This document shows, one piece after another, positions 26,198 through 33,456 of a stretch of 64,000 nucleotides of DNA. The notes beneath the pieces were generated by a model that did not search any database, had not been told where the DNA came from, and worked only from the letters and a program-made list of their open reading frames with translations. Made by a program: the position numbers and the translations under genes. How positions within the stretch are numbered: the stretch's first letter is position 1; every line of letters begins with the position of its first letter. Origin of the DNA: Euzebyella marina (lineage in GTDB: Bacteria > Bacteroidota > Bacteroidia > Flavobacteriales > Flavobacteriaceae); assembly GCF_014855515.1 (NCBI RefSeq), contig NZ_JACYFK010000001.1, forward strand, positions 558,001 to 622,000, written 5' to 3'.

Positions 26198-26335
26198 CCA
26201 TGGAATTCCTTTTTTGGTAAAACCTTCATTCTTATTATAGTCGATATGCCAAATTAACCGCTCTTTCAAATCGGCGGTAACTCCTACATAAAATCTATCG
26301 GTTGTCTTGGATTGAACCACATAAACGAAAGGCAT
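26051..26335 (-). CDS. GIY-YIG nuclease-domain protein (UPF0213-like)
   Basis: A 94-residue single-domain protein. The GIY-YIG motif appears as YVVQS...FYVGVT near the N-terminus, the catalytic Arg is in LKERLIWH, and the metal-binding Glu is in ALKIERHIKR. Such small proteins resemble the nuclease domain of UvrC and of homing endonucleases. Their cellular role is unsettled. The stop lies 13 bases before the 5' end of tRNA-Arg on the same strand, and the start lies just after a partial tRNA copy. The gene is therefore sandwiched between an intact and a broken tRNA-Arg, as expected of an element that moves at tRNA genes. Confidence 0.88.
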   Translation of the reverse strand: MPFVYVVQSKTTDRFYVGVTADLKERLIWHIDYNKNEGFTKKGIPWEYYFTLEVENMTIALKIERHIKRMKSRVYIQNLVKYPEISMKLLEKYS

Positions 26336-26341
26336 GTGGTA

Positions 26342-26396
26342 AATTTAGGAAACTTCCCCCGATAGCTATCGAGGCTATCCATTGAACTACGGGGCC
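26342..26396 (-). pseudogene. Partial tRNA-Arg copy
   Basis: The minus strand repeats the first 22 bases of tRNA-Arg exactly. It then carries a 12-base palindrome, CGATAGCTATCG, with flanking C/G runs, and resumes with the anticodon-region sequence GAAGTTTCCTAAA before diverging into the leader of the GIY-YIG gene. There is no T arm or 3' acceptor strand, so it cannot be a functional tRNA. Confidence 0.85.
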
Positions 26397-26556
26397 AAAG
26401 GGTGCAAAATTAAGAATACTTTTCAAGTAGTTTCATACTAATCTCAGGATATTTAATCAAATTCTGAATATAGACTCTACTCTTCATTCGTTTTATGTAC
26501 CTCTCTATTTTCAGGGCAATGGTCATATTCTCTACTTCAATAGAAAAATAATGTTC
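26375..26556 (-). repeat. Tandem duplication, copy B
   Basis: This is the second copy of the unit at 26016-26197. It starts within the partial tRNA and ends where similarity to the GIY-YIG gene stops. Confidence 0.9.
26410..26556 (-). pseudogene. 5'-truncated GIY-YIG gene copy
   Basis: The last 49 codons of the neighbouring GIY-YIG protein are repeated (EVENMTIALKIERYIKRMK...LLEKYS) with a few substitutions, including H to Y and V to I. The first half, with the GIY-YIG motif and the catalytic Arg, is missing. Upstream the frame merely reads through the terminator of the adjacent oxidoreductase gene, so this is a remnant. Confidence 0.85.
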
Positions 26557-26583
26557 TTTAAAAAGCATCAAAAACCTAGGGAT

Positions 26584-26612
26584 AAAAAAAGCATGGGCCA
26601 AAAGACCCATGC
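26584..26612 (-). terminator. Terminator of the Gfo/Idh/MocA gene
   Basis: GCATGGG (26591-26597) pairs with CCCATGC (26606-26612). On the minus strand the hairpin is followed by seven T. It lies 34 bases after the stop of the leftward oxidoreductase gene. Confidence 0.85.
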
Positions 26613-26645
26613 GAAACATAATAAAAAGCCGTTGATTATTTAGGT

Positions 26646-27989
26646 TTATACGTTCTCAGGCACTTCAAAACCTTGACGATAATCCCTAGTTAAATATTTA
26701 TCAGCCTCAGGATCATTGATGAAACGTTCCGTTTTTGGGTCAAAGTCTAAGACACGTCCGGTTCTATAGGCTATATTACCTAAATGGGCCAAACCAGATG
26801 AAAGATGTGCAGTTTCTACGGGTCCGTTCAAAATTGATTTGTCGTGCTTTCTTACCGCCTCAATAAAGTTCGCAAAGTGACCATCGGTTCCACCAGCTCC
26901 ACGATCCATACCAGTACCGGAATCTCCACCGTCACTTCCTGATTTTCCAGGGGTTCTATCTTTACCCAAATACGTTTTGTATTTATCGTAGCCATCCACG
27001 ACAAGAATGCCCTTATCCCCATAGAATATATTACCTACGGTAGCACCGTCTTCGGTATTGGTACACCATGGGCGTACTTCAAACTGTATAATTTTATTTT
27101 CTTCTGGATAATGGTAAACCGATGTAAGCACCTCTGGTGTTTCTTTGCTATCATCCCAAAGAAACTTACCTCCCATGGCCGTAATTTTTGATGGTAGCCC
27201 AACATCTAGGCCCCACATACAAAGATCGGTTTCGTGAATACCTTGATTACCGACATCTCCATTACCATAATCCCAGTGCCAATGCCAGTTGTAGTGAACC
27301 AGGTTTTCAGTAAAAGGTACCTTTTGAGCAGGGCCTGTCCATAAATCATAATCCAGGCCTTGAGGCACTGAAGATTGACCTTTGTCACCTATATCGGGCC
27401 TCCATCTGAATACCAAGCCTCGAGACATATAAACCCTACCGATATAACCGTCTCTCATTAATTGAATGGCCTCATTAATTGCCGGGGAACTTCTTAACTG
27501 AACCCCATGCTGTACTATTCGGTCGTATTTATTGGCGGCCTCGACCATCTTTCGCCCTTCCCAAATGTTATGGGAACCTGGTTTTTCAACATAAACATCT
27601 TTACCCGCCTGACAAGCCCAAATCACTGAGAGGGCGTGCCAATGGTTCGGTGTTGCTATACTGACTACATCAATATCTTTATCATCGAATACGTTTCTCA
27701 AATCTTGTTCAAGAGATACCTTTTGGTCATATTTTTCCTTAAACTCGGCTTGGCGCTCTTTAAGCACGTTCATATCAGGGTCGCACAAAGTAGTAACGCG
27801 AACATTGTCCTGGGCCATGAAGCCTTGAATGTGAGATTTCCCCCTTCCGTTCACTCCGAGAACTGCTGCGTTAATTCGATCATTTGCGCCGAAAACGTTT
27901 GCGGAAACAATGGTAGGAGCTGCAATCACGCCTGTTCCGGCTACTGCTGTTTTTTTGATAAAGGATCTTCTTGATGATTTCATTTTCAA
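26646..27989 (-). CDS. Tat-exported Gfo/Idh/MocA-family oxidoreductase
   Basis: A 447-residue NAD(P)-dependent sugar-type oxidoreductase with a twin-arginine leader (SSRRSFIKKTAVAG) and an A-x-A-like end. The Rossmann fold starts at INAAVLGVNGRGKSHIQG, and the family's EKP motif appears as DVYVEKPGSH. The C-terminal substrate domain contains NWHWHWDYGNGDVGNQGIHETD, with the His/Asp residues typical of this exported subgroup (Bacteroidota oxidoreductase-type). Members with Tat leaders carry tightly bound cofactor and include glycosidase-like NAD-dependent enzymes. The substrate here is unknown. The start at 27989 or two codons later is equally good. Confidence 0.92.
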   Translation of the reverse strand: MKMKSSRRSFIKKTAVAGTGVIAAPTIVSANVFGANDRINAAVLGVNGRGKSHIQGFMAQDNVRVTTLCDPDMNVLKERQAEFKEKYDQKVSLEQDLRNVFDDKDIDVVSIATPNHWHALSVIWACQAGKDVYVEKPGSHNIWEGRKMVEAANKYDRIVQHGVQLRSSPAINEAIQLMRDGYIGRVYMSRGLVFRWRPDIGDKGQSSVPQGLDYDLWTGPAQKVPFTENLVHYNWHWHWDYGNGDVGNQGIHETDLCMWGLDVGLPSKITAMGGKFLWDDSKETPEVLTSVYHYPEENKIIQFEVRPWCTNTEDGATVGNIFYGDKGILVVDGYDKYKTYLGKDRTPGKSGSDGGDSGTGMDRGAGGTDGHFANFIEAVRKHDKSILNGPVETAHLSSGLAHLGNIAYRTGRVLDFDPKTERFINDPEADKYLTRDYRQGFEVPENV

Positions 27990-28689
27990 TCTATTTGGTT
28001 TTAGTAAAGTTGTATTTCAGTCTATCTCTTTATGCTTTTTCAATGTTGTGCAATCGAATACGCAAAAAGAGCCGACTTAAGGCTTCGTAAGTTAACAATT
28101 AATAGAATATCTTTTTCTAAAAATTTATCGAATTGCTAAAGAATATTAACCTGTATAGGGGTTTTTCGTAGTTTTTTGCAGCTATTTATGAATAATAGCA
28201 AGAAGTAACCTTACTAGCGTAAGGGTAAAGACTTCCCCAAACCTATCAGAAATGAAATGCAATCTTGATGTACTAATTATTAGTGTTTCCCAGTTGAAAA
28301 AACTATAAACAAGCAAGCTATCACAAAGCAAATTGCAAAAAAACAAAAAAGGACAATGTAGTTATCCATAAGTAGGTATTTTCTTCAAACTTACTCAAAA
28401 TAAGCATTAACATGCTGTCAATCTGTAGATTATTCGATGAAATTGAGGTAATGGATTCTAACTGATTATCTCATCGATCAATAGAGTATATTCATCGTAA
28501 ACCGATTCCGTTTATCGATTTTTTATCTGAAGGATATAAAATTTAGGGAATAGTGGAATTTTCTTAAGTATCAATTCGGCTATTTTTAGGTGCTTTCAAG
28601 TCAAGACCACTAATGCCGTCGTTCTAACTTAGATGTATGGCTTTCAACTTTTGAAAGGAGAGTCTATTATTAACTTAAAAATGAGCATT
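27990..28689. other. Long divergent intergenic region
   Basis: 700 bases between the Gfo/Idh/MocA gene and the CsbD-like gene with no ORF of note. It must hold both promoters. A good Shine-Dalgarno-like AAAGGAG occurs at about 28655, but too far (over 20 bases) from either candidate ATG of the CsbD gene to be its usual site. Confidence 0.5.
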
Positions 28690-28875
28690 ATGAATAAAGA
28701 TCAGTTAGAAGGCAAATGGAAACAAATAAAAGGTAAGTTCAAACAGAAGTACGGTACCGTCACCGATGACGACACCACATTTGCCGAAGGTAAATTTGAC
28801 GAGATGTTAGGCCGTTTACAAGAACGTACCGGTAAAACGAAAGAAGAATTGAAAGAGGAAATAAGTAGCTGGTAA
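28690..28875 (+). CDS. CsbD-family stress protein
   Basis: A 61-residue, highly charged, Lys/Glu-rich soluble protein beginning MNKDQLEGKWKQIKGK, the hallmark of CsbD proteins, with the repeat-like FDEMLGRLQERTGKTKEEL. CsbD proteins accumulate under general stress in many bacteria, and their molecular function is not established. An ATG three codons earlier (28681) is also possible. It is a monocistronic unit followed 16 bases later by a strong bidirectional terminator. Confidence 0.9.
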   Translation: MNKDQLEGKWKQIKGKFKQKYGTVTDDDTTFAEGKFDEMLGRLQERTGKTKEELKEEISSW

Positions 28876-28890
28876 TTCCAGCAAATAAAG

Positions 28891-28918
28891 AAAGGCCCTG
28901 CGAAACAGGGCCTTTTTA
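28891..28918. terminator. Bidirectional terminator between CsbD and esterase genes
   Basis: AAAGGCCCTG (28891-28900) pairs perfectly with CAGGGCCTTT (28906-28915) around CGAAA, with a T-run after it on the plus strand and T-rich sequence on the minus strand. The two genes converge here. Confidence 0.9.
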
Positions 28919-28940
28919 TTTATCTTAAATCGACGGAAAT

Positions 28941-29744
28941 CTATTCTATTCTTGCCCGAACAAAATCAAGCAATGGAGGTATCGCAGGGTATACCATGTT
29001 ATGCCCGTAGCCATCCATCTCCATCAACTCGACATCTTCGTGCCCCACTACTTTGAACATTCGGTATAAATAGGCAACTTCTTCATATCGTCCTAACATT
29101 TCCTTTTCACGATTGCCCGTTATCAATAAAATGGGAGGAGCATCTTTTCTAACATGAAATAAAGGAGCATATTTATCAACGATGGGCTGCGTACCCGCAA
29201 TACCCATTTCTTTGCGTATGGTAAAGTGCGTGATGCTATGGCCGCTAAGCGGAATCAATCCCGCAATTTTATCGGCATCTATATTGAATTTCTTCAGGTA
29301 TTCTTTATCTAGGCCTACCATACTGGCAAGATAGCCGCCAGCACTATGCCCCGTAACAAAAATTTTGTCGGGGCTTCCCCCATATTCCTTTATATGATTG
29401 AACGTCCACGCAACGGCGGCGGCTGCATCTTCTATATAAACAGGGTGTTTTACCTTTGGGTGCAAGCGGTAATTAACGGTCACAACAGCCACCCCCTGTT
29501 CCAACAATCCTTCCGGAATATGTTTATTGCCTCCTTCAAGTCCACCGCCATGAAACCAAACTACTGTGACCACATTGGAGGTATCTTTTGGAAAATAGAC
29601 ATCGAGTTTGCAGCGCTCTTTTAAATAGGCGTCTGATTTTTGAGATTCAGTATCGTAGTAAGGTATATTTTCTTTTAGCTCGTAGGTGATTTGGGCAAAA
29701 CCACTACTAACACTCAGCAGCAAAATAAACAACCATAATTTCAT
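28941..29744 (-). CDS. Secreted alpha/beta-hydrolase (carboxylesterase-like)
   Basis: An esterase-type hydrolase of about 267 residues with a Sec signal peptide (MKLWLFILLLS..FAQ). The oxyanion-hole motif HGGGLEGG and the nucleophile GHSAGG are as in the hormone-sensitive-lipase/BD-FAE group. The catalytic His is in MDGYGHNMVYP and the acid is probably Asp or Glu in the preceding VELMEMD region. It probably removes acyl groups (acetyl or feruloyl) from a carbohydrate or small molecule in the periplasm. It lies 83 bases after the last RidA gene on the same strand and may be the final gene of that operon. The frame extends three codons upstream of the chosen ATG. Confidence 0.88.
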   Translation of the reverse strand: MKLWLFILLLSVSSGFAQITYELKENIPYYDTESQKSDAYLKERCKLDVYFPKDTSNVVTVVWFHGGGLEGGNKHIPEGLLEQGVAVVTVNYRLHPKVKHPVYIEDAAAAVAWTFNHIKEYGGSPDKIFVTGHSAGGYLASMVGLDKEYLKKFNIDADKIAGLIPLSGHSITHFTIRKEMGIAGTQPIVDKYAPLFHVRKDAPPILLITGNREKEMLGRYEEVAYLYRMFKVVGHEDVELMEMDGYGHNMVYPAIPPLLDFVRARIE

Positions 29745-29827
29745 ATCGGCCATGTTCTATTAGTTTCTACGGTGAAACTACGAAAATACCTAAATATGAT
29801 AGGCCTTATGAAATGTAAAAGCGAATG

Positions 29828-30400
29828 CTATTCGTAAACCTCCACAACCATTTCTACCTCGATAGCGATATTATCAGGTAAAGAGCCCATACCAACGGCC
29901 GCTCGGGCGTGCTTTCCCCTTTCGCCGAAAACGGCTACCATTAAATCGGAATAGCCATTGACCACTTTGGGTTGGTCTCCGAAATCAGGGTCACAATTGA
30001 CCATGCCCTTTACCTTTACCACTCTCTTGACCTTATTTAGATTGCCCAATTCGGCCTTTAGAACAGATAATTGGTTAATACCGGTTACCCGGGCTGCCTC
30101 ATAGCCCTCTTCAATAGTAAGGTCTGAACCTACTTTTCCTGTTATGTTTTCACCATCTGCCTTTAATGGACCTTTACCGGCCAAAAAAATCAAATTGCCG
30201 GTGCGCACTGCATTTACGTAGTTCGCCACAGGGGATGAAGGTGCTGTTAATTCTATACCCAATTCTTTTAGTTTGGCTTCGGGATCGTAATCTGGATCTA
30301 TTACAGCACTTTGAGGTTTTTGCTCTATAGTTGTAGGTTCTTTTTCAGTGTTACAAGCGATGAAACATAGAAACCCTAAGGCTATCAAATAGTTTTTCAT
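29828..30400 (-). CDS. Lipoprotein RidA-family protein
   Basis: A protein of about 190 residues. A lipoprotein signal (GFLCFIAC) is followed by a Glu/Pro-rich linker of about 25 residues and a complete RidA/YjgF/UK114 domain. The catalytic Arg is kept (HARAAVGMGSLP), as is the following IEVEMVVEV strand. RidA proteins hydrolyse reactive enamines and imines released by PLP enzymes and normally work in the cytosol. This one is predicted to be membrane-anchored outside the cytoplasm. I chose the ATG at 30400 because it starts the signal peptide and clears the upstream stop by 19 bases. It immediately follows the exported SelA-like PLP gene. Confidence 0.88.
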   Translation of the reverse strand: MKNYLIALGFLCFIACNTEKEPTTIEQKPQSAVIDPDYDPEAKLKELGIELTAPSSPVANYVNAVRTGNLIFLAGKGPLKADGENITGKVGSDLTIEEGYEAARVTGINQLSVLKAELGNLNKVKRVVKVKGMVNCDPDFGDQPKVVNGYSDLMVAVFGERGKHARAAVGMGSLPDNIAIEVEMVVEVYE

Positions 30401-30419
30401 GTAAGGAAATATAGGTTGA

Positions 30420-31634
30420 TTATGCGTTTTCAAGTATTTCTTTTACGCGTCTCGCAACAATTCGCTCCTGACCCGGATCCATCATCCAAGTGGTGATACC
30501 GACCTCTTCTTTGTTGCCCACTGTTTCTATGGATGGATGCCCATCTCTAAGTGCCTTTCGCATATCATCTTTTGATATTTTGACTATACTTTCATCCCAC
30601 TTAATCTTTAAACTAGGCACATGGTTCGCGTGCGGAGGTACATGTATTTCAGTTTCGACACCTTTTACCGATTTGGCACTATCACTGATCAATTTGATTT
30701 GATTTTCCCAAAGCTCCCATTCTTTTTCGTGGTCTCGGCCAAGGTACAGTTCCAAGGCTACCAACATACCCAAAACTTCTTCCTTATTTACTTTCATACC
30801 CCGGGCAATGGTGGTACCCCTAGGCGGTGTATGTAAACGGGCAGCTTCTATGTATTTTCGTTTCCCTAAAAGAAGTCCGGCACTCTGAGGTCCGCGAATA
30901 CCTTTTCCACCTGAAAAAGCTACTAAGTCAAAGCCCATTTTGGTAAACTTAAATAGGTTTTCAACCGGTGGAACATCAGCGGCACAATCGATAAATGTGG
31001 GTATGCCGTGCTTTTTCCCCAGTGCGACAAAGTCCTCTCTTGAAATCTCGCCCAGATCGGTATTGGCATTTAAATACCACAACATGGCAGTATTCTTATT
31101 AATAGCCTTTTCCAAATCTTTGGCACTTTTCACACTAACTATCTTAGCCCCAGTATTAATTAGGGCATGGGTATAGGCAATATCATGGGCCTCTTGCACT
31201 ATAACCTCATTCTTTAGCCCGGTCGTGTCAGGTAATTGACTAACTTTTTTAGTATCCATACCACAAATGACACCGGCCAAACCAATGGTCATGGCACCAA
31301 AAGCACCTGAAGATACGGTGGCGTATTCACATTCTAAAAGTTCAGCTATGCGCTCGCCCACTTTGTCGTGCAATTCGTCTAGATTAACGTATTCAGTGGC
31401 GCCATACGTAATGGCCTCGGTCACTTCTTTCTGCATCAATGAGCCCGTCATCGAAGTATAGGTGCCGGCCGCATTGATAAACGTACGCAAACCTAGCTCT
31501 TTGAAATAATCACGAGCAGCAGGCTTTAGCACTAACTCTTCGGTGGCTTTGGCACTTATTAAACTCGGCCCCATGATTCCCCCTACTAGCGGGAGGGCCG
31601 TTATTGATTTTAGTACTTTTCTTCTGCTGCTCAT
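30420..31634 (-). CDS. Tat-exported SelA/DgaE-like PLP-dependent enzyme
   Basis: A 404-residue fold-type I PLP enzyme related to L-seryl-tRNA(Sec) selenium transferase and to D-glucosaminate-6-phosphate ammonia-lyase (the selA_rel/DgaE group). The PLP Lys is in AFSGGKGIRGPQSAGLLLG, and the cofactor-binding Asp is in PTFIDCAADVPP. Unusually for this family, it begins with a twin-arginine leader (MSSRRKVLKSITALPLVGG), which fits export in folded, cofactor-loaded form. It has no role in selenium metabolism that I can support. It is flanked on both sides by RidA genes with 19- and 23-base gaps and sits in an operon with an amidohydrolase and a sugar dehydrogenase. Confidence 0.9.
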   Translation of the reverse strand: MSSRRKVLKSITALPLVGGIMGPSLISAKATEELVLKPAARDYFKELGLRTFINAAGTYTSMTGSLMQKEVTEAITYGATEYVNLDELHDKVGERIAELLECEYATVSSGAFGAMTIGLAGVICGMDTKKVSQLPDTTGLKNEVIVQEAHDIAYTHALINTGAKIVSVKSAKDLEKAINKNTAMLWYLNANTDLGEISREDFVALGKKHGIPTFIDCAADVPPVENLFKFTKMGFDLVAFSGGKGIRGPQSAGLLLGKRKYIEAARLHTPPRGTTIARGMKVNKEEVLGMLVALELYLGRDHEKEWELWENQIKLISDSAKSVKGVETEIHVPPHANHVPSLKIKWDESIVKISKDDMRKALRDGHPSIETVGNKEEVGITTWMMDPGQERIVARRVKEILENA

Positions 31635-31657
31635 AATTATTTCTTTTTATTAGTTTA

Positions 31658-32146
31658 TTAATCCAATGCGGCTATACAATCCATTTCCACCAAAGAATCG
31701 CCGGGTACACCACCATATGTTGCCACGGTAGTACGTACAGGAGGATTCTTACCAAACCGGCCTCTAAACACCTCGTTCATGGCTTTATAATCACCCAAAT
31801 CGGCCAAATATACGTTCACTTTAAGAACCTGTTCCATCGATGAACCATTTGCCTTTAGCTCTCTTTCCAATTCTTTTAGTACAATTTCGGTGTGCGCCTT
31901 AATCTCAAAAGGTTCAGTATGCGCCCCTTTACCGGCAATGTATAGCGTGTTGCCGTGCTTTACGGCTCCCGAGAAAAGCGGAATATCTTGATCGGTAACG
32001 ATTTCGCCAACGACCTCTTTTTTAGGCTTCGCTGATTTTTCTTCCGATTTTTTAGACATGGCATTTACCGTACCTACACCAAAAATGGCCGCAAGGCCCA
32101 TTCCAAGCTTTTTAAAGGATGCCCTTCTTGTTGTTTTATCTTCCAT
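31658..32146 (-). CDS. Tat-exported RidA-family protein
   Basis: A protein of about 162 residues with a twin-arginine leader (TTRRASFKKLGMGLAAIFG), a lysine-rich linker and a RidA domain. The catalytic Arg is retained (PPVRTTVATYGGVPG), and the final strand reads VEMDCIAAL. It differs in sequence and in export route from the lipoprotein RidA two genes downstream, so they are not a recent duplication. I chose the ATG at 32146, where the leader begins; the frame is open upstream into the amidohydrolase gene. The likely role is hydrolysis of imine or enamine intermediates made by the adjacent PLP enzyme. Confidence 0.88.
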   Translation of the reverse strand: MEDKTTRRASFKKLGMGLAAIFGVGTVNAMSKKSEEKSAKPKKEVVGEIVTDQDIPLFSGAVKHGNTLYIAGKGAHTEPFEIKAHTEIVLKELERELKANGSSMEQVLKVNVYLADLGDYKAMNEVFRGRFGKNPPVRTTVATYGGVPGDSLVEMDCIAALD

Positions 32147-32189
32147 AGTAAAATTGAATTGATTTATTATTAAGTGTTTAAATTGTTTG

Positions 32190-33446
32190 CTATTCGTTCC
32201 AAAATGTTGCGGCCAATCCATTCAAGTCATAGACTACCTTACCTTCTCTTATGGTCACCTCGCACTCAAGCTTCTGCTCGCCGCTCATTTTCTTTCCTTT
32301 TGAGTCTATAAAACCAAAATTGCCGTTGTGAAGGTTTAAGATGGTTACGTCGGCAACGGCACCTTCAGACAAATGGCCCAACTCTTCTCTTTTAATGGCC
32401 TTTGCCGAATTCCATGTGGTAGCCTCAATAACCTCGGCCACCGGCATTTCTAAATTCAAAAACTTCGACATAATATTTACTACGTCTTTCATGCCCGCAT
32501 TCATGCTACCCGTGTGCAAATCGGTACTGATCGTATTGGGCTTGAAATTTTGTTTCATCGCCGGAACAACTTGTTCAAAAAGAAAACTGCCACCACCATG
32601 ACCAACGTCAAAAATGATTCCGCGCTCTTGGGCCTTCCAAGCAAAATCGGCCACTTTTCCATCAGGGCCAACCAACGGCGTTCTTCCATTCACATGGGCA
32701 TAAGCGTGGGTAAATATATCTCCGGGACGTAATTTTTCCATAAACAAAGTGTTCAGCGAAAGCTCTGGCTCACTACCCCCGAAATCGATCATCACAGGAA
32801 TATCGGCCAACTTTCCCGCTTCAACAGCACTTTCTGCCGGTTTCCAATCAAAACCACTAAAGTGAGCCAATTTGATGCCCACCACATGCTCTTTGTTCTG
32901 CCTTGCCACCATAGCAGTTAGCTTGGCATCCATATCGGCCAAATTTTGCTCTATGGCGCCCCCTTTCATACCCGAACCTACAATGTTCATAAAAGCCAGC
33001 ACCCTTGTTTTTGAACGATCGATTACTTGTTCTTTAAACAATTGAAAATTACGCCATCCTGCTCCCCCGGCATCAACGACCGTCGTTACCCCGGTACGAA
33101 AACTGAATCCGTCAGGTGGTAGGGCCGTGAAGCTATTGCTCAAATAGGAATGTGGTTCGGTACCGTGAAAATTATGGCTATGAATATCTATAAGTCCAGG
33201 GCTTACGTATAAATCCTTGGCATCGATAACAACGGTAGCGGATTTACTGGAAATAGAAGAAGCGACCTTGGCAATTTTTCCATCTTTGATGGCCACATCC
33301 ATCACCTTATCTATTTTGTTTTTAGCATCGACAACATGCCCGTTGTCAATTAAAATGTCATATTCTTGGGCGCTTACTACGAACGTGCCGAACATTAAGG
33401 CGGCTAAGTGCCATAATCGGTATAACTTTTTCTTTTTCATTTTCAA
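32190..33446 (-). CDS. Secreted amidohydrolase/deacetylase (EF_0837-like)
   Basis: A 418-residue metal-dependent amidohydrolase of the dihydroorotase-like branch with a Sec signal peptide (to about residue 27). Metal ligands are visible: HSHNFHG after strand 1, the Lys (probably carboxylated) in VGIKLAHFSG, His in FTHAYAHVNG, and Asp in ISTDLHTGS. In other bacteria this subgroup is encoded next to SelA/DgaE-like PLP enzymes, exactly as here. Characterised relatives remove acyl groups from amino acids or amino sugars. It starts 10 bases after the sugar-dehydrogenase gene and is followed by RidA, PLP enzyme and RidA. Confidence 0.9.
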   Translation of the reverse strand: MKMKKKKLYRLWHLAALMFGTFVVSAQEYDILIDNGHVVDAKNKIDKVMDVAIKDGKIAKVASSISSKSATVVIDAKDLYVSPGLIDIHSHNFHGTEPHSYLSNSFTALPPDGFSFRTGVTTVVDAGGAGWRNFQLFKEQVIDRSKTRVLAFMNIVGSGMKGGAIEQNLADMDAKLTAMVARQNKEHVVGIKLAHFSGFDWKPAESAVEAGKLADIPVMIDFGGSEPELSLNTLFMEKLRPGDIFTHAYAHVNGRTPLVGPDGKVADFAWKAQERGIIFDVGHGGGSFLFEQVVPAMKQNFKPNTISTDLHTGSMNAGMKDVVNIMSKFLNLEMPVAEVIEATTWNSAKAIKREELGHLSEGAVADVTILNLHNGNFGFIDSKGKKMSGEQKLECEVTIREGKVVYDLNGLAATFWNE

Positions 33447-33456
33447 TGGTTTGGTT

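Noticed and set aside
26342-26396. Second tRNA-Arg gene
   Set aside because: Only the 5' half and part of the anticodon region are present, with no T arm or 3' acceptor strand, so it was listed as a pseudogene.
26557-26619. N-terminal part of the second GIY-YIG frame
   Set aside because: These codons are the terminator hairpin and T-run of the neighbouring oxidoreductase gene read as protein.
28654-28660. AAAGGAG as ribosome-binding site of the CsbD gene
   Set aside because: It is 20 or more bases from either plausible ATG, and the frame starting nearer to it has no CsbD-like sequence.
30420-31634. Selenocysteine synthase (SelA)
   Set aside because: It has a Tat leader and no SelB, SelD or tRNA-Sec nearby, and the FSGGKGIRGPQSAG pattern fits the DgaE/selA-related group instead.
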